Shown piece by piece: positions 56,636 through 64,000 of a stretch of 64,000 bases of DNA. A program made the position numbers and the translations under genes. The stretch is from Erigeron canadensis (Eukaryota > Streptophyta > Magnoliopsida > Asterales > Asteraceae). The stretch spans positions 15,316,501 to 15,380,500 of the forward strand of contig NC_057761.1 of NCBI RefSeq assembly GCF_010389155.1, written 5' to 3'. Each line of letters opens with the position of its first letter. Position 1 is the stretch's first letter. The notes under the pieces were generated by a model, which was not told the origin of the DNA, made no database searches, and saw only the letters and a program-made list of their open reading frames with translations.

Positions 56636-57062
56636 AAACGATCTAAATGAAGATCGTTTTAGGATTGGAAATGAAACGATCGAAAAGGAATTAAGAAGTG
56701 AAACGATCTTGAAAGGAATGAAAGGTAGAACGATCTAAAAAGAGATCGTTTTGGAAACTTGTAGGTGAAACGATCTAATTTAGATCGTTTTGGAATCAAA
56801 GAGCTGAAACGATCTAAAAAGAGATCGTTTTGGTTTCACCAAAACTGAAACGATCTACAAGAGATCGTTTTGGTTTCTTATCAGAATTTTCAAGAAATTG
56901 AATTGACCAAAACCAATCCAAAGGATCAGCTAGCCACAATCAATTCTTCACAACACAACCACACTTGTCAAAACGATCTAAATTGAATCGTTTTACAAGC
57001 TACAATCATTGAAGTAAATATGAAGTACATAAAACTGAAACGATCTAAATTAGATAGTTTTA
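56636..57062 (-). repeat. AAACGATCT/AGATCGTTT palindrome array in element E leader
   Basis: Seven full quasi-palindromes (about 56636, 56727, 56768, 56811, 56846, 56970 and 57038) and two half sites (about 56683 and 56699) lie between PBS and gene start. The flanking leader (CAACACAACCACACTTGTC, 56950-56970) is the inverted match of D's leader at about 48966-48990. Confidence 0.8.
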
Positions 57063-57500
57063 ATTTCACTTCATCTTCTCCAACAGTTCAGTTTCAACAT
57101 AAAACTCCATTGATGATCCTTAAAACTTCAATAACTTTTTACTTTCTGGGAATTAGAACATGAGACCACTTGCAAACTGTTTGTTTTCACCTTAGGAACA
57201 ATCCGATTAACACAATTCACCTCAAAACATAACAGATTCGAATCCCAAATTTGGAGCAAAAAATCTCAAAATTCAAACTCGCAATTCGGATTGAATTAGA
57301 ACGTGAAATTTGAGAGGATTATGTTTTTAACTATCAGGAATCTATTGGTGAACAAATAATTGTGATTTTATGTGATTTGTGAGATGATCAAATGATGAAC
57401 AGTGAAGAAAACGGTTTTGGATAAAAATTCGAATATTGATGAAAAATTGATAGAAATTGCAACAAATTGAGCTCTGGATCGTTAACGTGTAGTTATTTTT

Positions 57501-57511
57501 CTCTGATACCA
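57501..57511 (-). promoter_or_regulatory. primer binding site of element E
   Basis: The minus strand reads TGGTATCAGAG, two bases inside the 5' LTR, tRNA-Met type. Confidence 0.85.
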
Positions 57512-57513
57512 AA

Positions 57514-57543
57514 TGTTATAAACAAATTTAAGCTAGATTTGTG
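57514..57543 (-). repeat. inner 30 bp of the 5' LTR of element E
   Basis: It is identical to the first 30 bp of the LTR at 54311, then breaks off into unrelated plus-strand sequence. The other LTR piece is at 61538-61641. Confidence 0.85.
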
Positions 57544-57953
57544 ATTCCTTCAAAAGAAACATCTAAGGGTATAACTATTTATAGGGATCAGTATGGATGG
57601 TTCACTGTCAAAACTCCAAAGAAACAGAATCTCAAATCTTCAAACAATACCATGATCAATTTTTCTAACCCAAAAGGACCCATTCAAAAGTGGGTACCAA
57701 AAACAACATAATTGTTTTTGTAGGTAATAAAGCTCTGTGCTACGTATTTCCACTTTGGAAGATATTCAACACATGATCCCGGAATAAGTTTCTGATCAAA
57801 GAAACTATCTCAAATAAGTGCTAATTACCAATAGTGCATGTTGTGTAAAAATTCTCTATCTCTCTAATTTCATTCATTATCTGTCAAACATTGATGCTAT
57901 GCTTACGTGCAATATGTTTTATATCATGCAATGTTTGAGGGGGAGAGAAAGGA

Positions 57954-58423
57954 TAATTCATGAAGCAAAGGGGAGTTTGTGTATTTTGCACTATTTGATT
58001 AGAAACTCATTGTTATTTTAGAAAAAACAAATATAAAAATAGAAAATTTTAAAAATTCACAAAAATATTGTTGTTTGTTTTGTTTTGCTTGTTTATTCTA
58101 GTTTTTTTTAGAAATCTGATAAATGAAAAAGCCCAAAAACTAGTCAAGCCCAATATCAATCAAGTCCATAACCAACCCAGCCCAAAAATATTTGACCCGA
58201 CCCATTTTTTTTCCTTTCTTTCTTTCTTCTTAAGGAGGGAAAAACTTTTTTTTCTTTTTTTCTTATCTGTTCACGTATACCAGTAATATCACTAACTCTC
58301 TCACTAAAAATCTTCATAAAAACTTTTTGTTGCTGATCATCAAAAGAAGTTAAGGGTCTTGTTCCAAATCATTCTGTGATCATTTCTTTCTGAAACATCA
58401 TCAACTTTCAATCATATCCACAG
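57954..58423 (+). promoter_or_regulatory. leader-like region upstream of the env-like gene in F
   Basis: AT-rich sequence with a CT-rich block (58205-58263) and ordinary 5'-UTR-like sequence ends in CCACAG|GTACTATC, a donor-like site at 58424. No clear TATA box is placed with confidence. Confidence 0.3.
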
Positions 58424-58817
58424 GTACTATCTCGGTTTGAATGTAGATTTCATTGTTTTTATTTTTCTTGAATTTCTCGATTCTGTTAGTACTTCTGTGT
58501 TAACTGTGTGAATTAGAAGCATGCTCAGGATAGGTGTAAATGATTACTACATGTTTAAATGCTTTGTTTGATGTTTTTGAAAATTCAAAAACCCTTCCCC
58601 CCTGTTCTTGAAAATAAAGTTGATCAGAGTATGTTTAAATGGATTGATGCATTTCTGTTCAGATATATTGCGTAATAATATTGTTAGTTTGGCTAGGGAT
58701 GAATGTTATGCCATGCTCAAGTTGCAGTTTGATCTATTGAATGTGAATATTGATGTATGTTTGGTTAACTGAAAAGTGTTTGGCAAAAATATTCTATTTT
58801 AAAGTTGCTTTGATTCT

Positions 58818-59501
58818 AAAACGATCTAAATTTAGATCGTTTTGATTTCTGAACAACTTGAAGTAAAATAAGTTTACCATTCACCTTTTATGTTCTTTTT
58901 ATGTTATTTCTTTGATAAAACCCTTGAGACTGAGACCAAAACGATCTAAAATTGGATCGTTCTTGGGTCTGTACGCTGTGTGGTTTGATAATGAGTTTGG
59001 AAATTCGATTGATGGGTAACTGAATTCTTATGAATTCGATTCGCTCAAATCTGATACTTTTTAAATGTAAGGAGAAATCATGAATTTGATTTCACTTTAT
59101 ATTTTTTAAGTGTTGGAAAATCTTGAAAAGAGAAGTGAAGTGTTTCTCAAATTTGTTTTCAAAACGATCTAATTTAGATCGTTTCATTCTTTCTTCACTT
59201 CAAAAGTTTTCAACAAAACCTAAAACGATCTCTTTTAGATCGTTTTATCTTTTCTTTCCCATACTTAACATTTTTTTCCCTCTCACATGAGAAACTTAAA
59301 ACGATATCTTTTAGATCGTTTTACTTTTTTTTTCCATACTTAAAATCTTTTCTCAAATAAAGGATTAACACGATCTCTTTCAGATCGTTTCAACTTCAGT
59401 TCTCCATACTTTCTTTAATCTTTCAAAACGATCTAAATTTAGATCGTTTCATTTCTTTCTAACTAAGATTTACTCAGAACGATCTAAATTTAGATCGTTC
59501 A
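58818..59501 (+). repeat. array of eight AAACGATCT...AGATCGTTT palindromes upstream of the env-like gene in F
   Basis: Copies lie at 58818-58843, 58938-58963, 59161-59184, 59222-59247, 59298-59322, 59368-59391, 59425-59450 and 59477-59501. Centres vary (TAAATTTA, CTTTT, TCTTT) while arms are kept. They fall within the candidate 5' intron 58424-59984. Confidence 0.85.
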
Positions 59502-59612
59502 GAATTTTATACTTAGAAATTTTTTTTTCAAAAAGTTTACCCTTAGAAATTTTTATCTTTTAACATTTTATTTTTACTTTTATTCTTGTGTGGTGTGACA
59601 AACTGTTTTGTA

Positions 59613-59930
59613 TGATCATATACTTGTCATATATTTTGGAATATGAGGAATCGAACGCCTTTGTGTACTTCCTTATTATTCTCAAATATATCATACTTAT
59701 ATGATTATATATTATTTTCAAAGTTATATACATATCAAAGTATATAAGAGCACAAAGAATTGATCGCCTTTGTGAACTTCTTTGTAAACTTATATATGGA
59801 AAATATGTATTTAACTATTCTGTGTTTATTTTCTCATAACAAATAATTTATAAAGGATACACTGAGTTGATCATCTTTGTGAACCTCCTTGTATCTTATA
59901 TAAATTGTCTGTGTGAACCTTGTTATTTGC
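59613..59930 (+). repeat. three hairpins with the conserved loop motif, F
   Basis: Loop motifs are at about 59650-59672 (TCGAACGCCTTTGTGTACTT), 59757-59778 (TTGATCGCCTTTGTGAACTT) and 59866-59887 (TTGATCATCTTTGTGAACCT). Each is flanked by AT-rich arms that pair with each other (for example 59613-59648 with 59670-59705). Spacing is 106-109 bp. Confidence 0.72.
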
Positions 59931-59999
59931 TATTCAAATATTATTTTTGTATGTGTTAAAAGTTTTTTTTTTGTCTAAATTCAGAAAATTATAAAAATA

Positions 60000-61496
60000 A
60001 TGGATCATCAAGAGGAGGTTAGACATGATGAAGAGATTGCCATTAATGAATCGATAAAAGAAATTCTTACAGCCGGAAATTCTATCAATATGAGAAATAA
60101 TCGATATCTGAATGATCCTTTCAATGCCCCCGGCTTTCCAATAATTTCAGCAATCTTCCACAATCATCCTCTTACTCATGCTCTAACAGTAGATGTTGAC
60201 TTGGCTGAATCATATTTATTTGACATGTGGAGATCCATTATCTTTGTGCAACCACATGATCCATCTTCATCAAGGACTAAATCAAAAGTCAAATCTCCAG
60301 AACTTCGTAGACAAGGCTATTTTCAATTTGAACTGCAGTCTGGAGATAATACATATGACTTCGAGTTCAATTTAGATGATTTCAGAAGATATTTAAGGCT
60401 ACCAGAAGCAAACTCAAATGGGAAAGATGATTATGATGAATTTGAATCAAATGATGTGATGTTTGCTACCTTGATATCACTTGGTTATGATGGTCCTCTG
60501 ACAAAAACAACTGATTTTAAGCTAAAGAAGTTACCAAGAATTTGGTACTATGTGTTTTCTGTGCTCAGCAACTGTTTACATCCATATACAAGAGGAATGG
60601 ATAACTTGACCCAGACAATGCTGTACATATTCTATGGGTTTGTTTTCAATCAATACTACGACATTGCTCAACTTCTTTGGGATCAGCTGATAGTAGCAGT
60701 AAATGGAAAAATATCTGCTCCCAAGAAGTATATTCCTTTCATAAGATTTCTCTCAGCAATTGTCCGAAGTATAATCAGGAACAAGAAGCACATTCCAAGA
60801 CTTCTTGAGACAGGGAGAGTTGTTACTCATCCATTCAAGTTTGTTAGAGACTCTGGTATCCCTAACTATTCTTATTTGATTCCATCATTTTTACTTGATA
60901 AGGTTTCTGATGCTGATGATGCCAAGAAGGCATATCTGGACTGGATTAGAACAACAATGTGACCGGAAAGCCTCCCGGTTCCTACCCAAGTTGTACATAG
61001 GTCGCCAAGTGAGGGGTCTAAGAGGAAAAGAAAAGAGAGTGAGGGTGAATCAAGTTCAGGTAGGCCAAAGAGTAAGAAACAAAGAGGTGAAATGTTTGTG
61101 ATAAAGTTGAGTAAGAAAGTATATCAACAAAAGAAGAAGGGAAGTTCAAAGAAAAAGAAGTTGAAAAGAAAAACACCGGTTGAACCTTCTTCTCCAACAT
61201 CTTCCGAGGATACAATCTCTGAGTCTGGGACTCCAAGACCAATTCGATCACCACCTCCTAAAACCTCAAATATCAGAAGATCACCATCACCAAGAACACC
61301 TTCACCACAAAGATACTCTTCACCAATACAAACATCTCCACTTCCAGAAATTCTAACACCAGAACCCCCAACAATGCCTCAATCACAACAAATTCCAACT
61401 CAAATTCCTTCATCAACAATTTCTACACCTGTTTTCCTATCACCTCCACCGACATACTTTCAAGGCCGCAGGAAGTCCATTCCTGTTAATATCAAA
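60000..61496 (+). pseudogene. env-like gene of F, 3'-truncated
   Basis: The start MDHQEEVRHDEEIAINESIK is intact and open for 320 codons to TGA at 60960. The same reading resumes after it (SLPVPTQVVHRSPSEGSKRK), so the stop is a small deletion. Domains: an alpha/beta-looking N-terminal region (FPIISAIFHNHPLTHALTVD, SLGYDGPLTKTTDFKLKKL, PYTRGMDNLTQTMLYIFYGF), a basic bipartite-type cluster (KRKRKESEGESSSGRPKSKK), then a Pro/Ser-rich segment (RSPPPKTSNIRRSPSPRTPS). It ends where F joins the 39-bp piece of E. Homologous to B's gene. An acceptor-like TTTTTTTGTCTAAATTCAG lies 16 bp before the ATG. Confidence 0.75.
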
Positions 61497-61537
61497 AAGA
61501 AGACATTAAGGTCGTTCGACTTCATTGTTCTCTTTAT

Positions 61538-61641
61538 AAATTAGGTGTGGAAGGGGGTATTTATACCATAAATCTAAGATTTCACTAATGCCCCTTCCAT
61601 CTCTAAAATATTACATTTTAACACCATTTTTAGGTCTAACA
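61538..61641 (-). repeat. outer 104 bp of the 5' LTR of element E
   Basis: It matches 54461-54564, including GGTCTAACA, and is followed by the ACGCT target copy. It contains the TATA box region. Confidence 0.88.
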
Positions 61642-64000
61642 ACGCTGGTGGAAGCAGCAAGAACAATGCTTGCTTATTCCAAGTTACCATCAAACATGTG
61701 GGCTGAAGCTGTTGACACTGCCTGTCATACTCAAAATCGGTCCATCATCAATCAGCGTCATGAGTAGACTCCTTATGAGGTTATTAACAAACGCAAACCC
61801 AACATCAATTACTTCCATATTTTTGGGTGTGTCTGTTATACCTTGAATGATCGGGAAAATGTTGGAAAATTTGAAAGGAAAGGTGACGAAGGTTACTTTG
61901 TTGGTTACTCAAAGACATCGATTGCATATCGCATCTTCAATCGTCGAACAAACACGATTCAAGAAACCATGAATGTTTGGTTTGACGAGATGTCTGGCAT
62001 GATATTTGAACAAGAAAGCTTGCTACCAACAATTAATGATCCAAGTAATTCAAGTGCTTCCTCAAGGACATCTACCTTAGCTTCAAAATTTAAGAAATAT
62101 CCAACTCCAACAAGTGAAGAGCTAGATATTCTTTTCGAAGAATTCTACAACTCAAAACCGATTCAAGAAAAGGAACCTCAAGTCATCAATGAACCAATTC
62201 CGAACAATGACCCCATTCAAACAAATGAATCAATTCCTGACAACAATCATGAATCATCTTTAAATTCTATAGAGCAAGAAGAATCATCTTCAAGTGATAT
62301 TTATTCTCAAAAGAATGTTCAAGAACAACCTTCTCAAATCACCCAAACAACAAATCCATCAAATACTCCAAATGTGTATGTACCACTGGATTTTGATCAT
62401 CCAAATTTTGAGGAAAGAGTTATTCCAAGCTATGATTCCATTGCTAAACAGAACTCTGGATTTAATGATGGTAATTTTGACATTCATCAACAAGATCCTC
62501 TTCCTCATGACAACAAGTGGTCATGTATGCGTAAAGATCATCCTACAGAACAGATCATCGAAGATCCACAAGCTGGTGTTTCTACCCGTACTACAGTCAA
62601 TGAGTGTCTTGTTGCACTTTCACTGAGTAACATTGAACCCAAAACTGTCTCTGAAGCTCTTTGTGATCCAGAATGGGTTAAAGCAATGCAAGATGAATTA
62701 GCTCAATTTGAAAGACTAAAGGTATGGAGATTGGTTCCAAATCCAAGGAAAGAAGAACCAATTCGCACCAAGTGGATTTTCAAGAACAAGAAGGATGAAA
62801 ATGGAGTTGTAGTAAGGAACAAAGCTAGATTGGTTGCAAAGGGTTACTGCCAACAACCTGGTGTGGATTTTGACGAAACTTTCGCTCCTGTTGCAAGAAT
62901 GGAGGCCATTCGTATATTCTTAGCTTATGCCGCATTCAGAAACTTCACAGTGTTTCAAATGGATGTGAAGACAGCATTCTTGAATGGAGAACTCAAAGAA
63001 GAAGTTTACGTGGAGCAACCTGAAGGTTTTGTTGATCCTAAGAAGCCAAACCATGTCTACAGGTTAGACAAGGCCCTCTATGGTTTGAAGCAGGCACCCC
63101 GAGCATGGTATGATTCCTTATCTACTTTCTTACTCAAAGGAGGCTTTACCAAAGGTACTATTGACCCTACCCTGTTTATTTGTAAGCAAGGTAAACATGT
63201 TTTACTTGCCCAAATATATGTTGATGACATTATTTTTGGGTCAACCAGTCAAACTTTTTGTCGAAATTTTTCATCTCTAATGGTCAATCATTTTGAAATG
63301 AGCATGATTGGGGAAATGAATTACTTTTTAGGTCTACAAATCAAACAATTACCAACTGGTATTTGTATATCACAAGGTAAGTACATAAAAGATATGTTGA
63401 AAAAGTTTGAAATGACTAATTGTACTTCAATTTCAACCCCAATGGCTGCTCGTACAAATATTAATGCTGATAAAAATGGGAAACCATTTGACCAAAAGAG
63501 GTATAGAAGCATGATTGGTTCGTTGTTGTATCTTACAGCATCTCGCCCAGATATAATGTTTGCAACATGTATGTGTGCTAGGTATCAAGCCGCTCCGACT
63601 GATTTACATTACCAAGCTGTGAAACGAATTTTTCGTTATCTGAAGGGTACACCCAATCTTGGTCTCTGGTATCCAAGGGATACTGGATTCAATTTAACTG
63701 TCTATTCAGATGCAGATCATGCAGGTTGTAAGCTTGATCGCAAGAGCATATCTGGTACTTTACAATTCTTAGGGGATAAGATTGTAAGTTGGTCATCCAA
63801 AAAGCAAAATTGCGTATCACTGTCAACAGCAGAGGCTGAATATGTAGCTGCTGCTAGTTGTTGTGCTCAAGTGTTATGGATGAAAACACAACTTACCAAC
63901 TATGGTCTGAAATATGATCGTGTCCCTGTCTATTTTGATTCACAAAGTGCCATTGCAATTGCTGTCAACTCAGTCAATCACTCACGCTCAAAGCACATTG
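61642..64000 (+). pseudogene. pol of element D, continued: integrase C-part, RT, RNase H (runs off window)
   Basis: It resumes TLVEAARTMLAYSKLPSNMW directly after the ACGCT copy. A TAG at about 61766 replaces a Lys codon (HE*TPYEV; C has HEKTPYEV). After that the frame appears open to the edge: linker, RT ([50 protein letters not shown]) and RNase H ([13 protein letters not shown]). The 21-bp duplication seen in C is absent. Ends within HSRSKHI at 64000. Confidence 0.88.

Larger units (their letters stand above)
57544..61496 (+). mobile_element. patch F: Sirevirus fragment (linker end, protease scrap, pol-env spacer, env-like gene)
   Basis: 57544-57711 encodes a gag-pol linker end (YRDQYGWFT, NPKGPIQKWVPKTT), followed by a degenerate protease start (about 57730-57800). 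Integrase, RT and RNase H are deleted. From about 57830 the sequence is pol-env spacer with a PPT-like TTGAGGGGGAGAGAAAGG (57933-57953). It has no LTRs or target duplication of its own and sits inside E's 5' LTR, joined on the right to a 39-bp piece of E. Confidence 0.75.
54311..61641 (-). mobile_element. element E: non-autonomous Sirevirus-related element with patched 5' LTR, inserted in D
   Basis: The target duplication ACGCT is perfect (54306-54310 and 61642-61646), and D's integrase reads on across it. On the minus strand: 5' LTR (split: 61538-61641 and 57514-57543), PBS, leader, one coiled-coil gene, PPTs and a 254-bp 3' LTR. It has no CCHC, protease, integrase or RT. Between the two pieces of 5' LTR lies a 4-kb plus-strand patch (F). 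About 120 bp of LTR is missing at the patch. Confidence 0.85.
48090..64000 (+). mobile_element. element D: Sirevirus-like element inserted in C, itself split by E
   Basis: The 5' LTR, PBS, leader, gag, linker, protease and integrase start lie at 48090-54310. After element E the same integrase resumes at 61642 and RT and RNase H run off the right edge. TATGC at 48085-48089 is the left target copy. D and C share LTR and pol family but face each other. Confidence 0.9.

Noticed and set aside
1..64000. tRNA or rRNA genes
   Set aside because: No cloverleaf with intact A and B boxes and no rRNA-like block was recognised. TGGTATCAGAG-type matches are primer sites next to LTRs.

Overview
The window is nuclear DNA of a flowering plant. 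It has GT-AG introns, a plant-type formiminotransferase-like gene, a plant phosphoglycerate kinase retrocopy, and LTR retrotransposons with tRNA-Met and tRNA-Lys primer sites. The repeat types recall an Asteraceae-like eudicot, but I cannot fix the species. About nine tenths of the sequence is transposable element. I see no CRISPR array, operon or bacterial feature.

Layout. 1-8902 is a Ty3/gypsy element of the Tat lineage on the minus strand (window edge cuts its left LTR); it has a decayed gag-pol, a second RNase H domain, and a small spliced gene on the opposite strand near its 3' LTR. 8903-11195 looks like an LTR remnant of another gypsy element. 12239-14239 is the only convincing host gene, a two-exon formiminotransferase-like gene. 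14510-15575 is a PGK pseudogene split by a 145-bp TRIM-like solo LTR. 15.6-19.7 kb is AT-rich intergenic DNA with a MITE, LTR-like remnants and small repeats.

19747-37073 is one complete Sirevirus-like Ty1/copia element (A) with 973-bp LTRs and a CTTTA target duplication. Its apparent internal 4.85-kb duplication straddles a gap of exactly 100 N and is most likely two unmerged contig ends. Beyond it is a nest: element B (minus; LTR and env-like gene) was hit by C (minus), C's integrase by D (plus), and D's integrase by E (minus, non-autonomous). E's 5' LTR holds a 4-kb plus-strand patch (F) carrying another env-like gene. D's pol runs off the right edge.

The most interesting signal is non-coding. 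Three kinds of repeated inverted structure recur at matching places in different Sirevirus-like elements: (1) hairpins carrying a conserved 20-nt loop motif, TTGAACGCCTTTGTGTACTT, downstream of pol in A, C and F; (2) a regular array of four 27-nt hairpins with compensatory changes just after pol in C, with a fifth in E; (3) arrays of the quasi-palindrome AAACGATCT...AGATCGTTT in the gag leaders of D and E and upstream of the env-like gene in F. These look like structured RNA or cis-acting elements of the retrotransposon life cycle that I cannot match to a described one.
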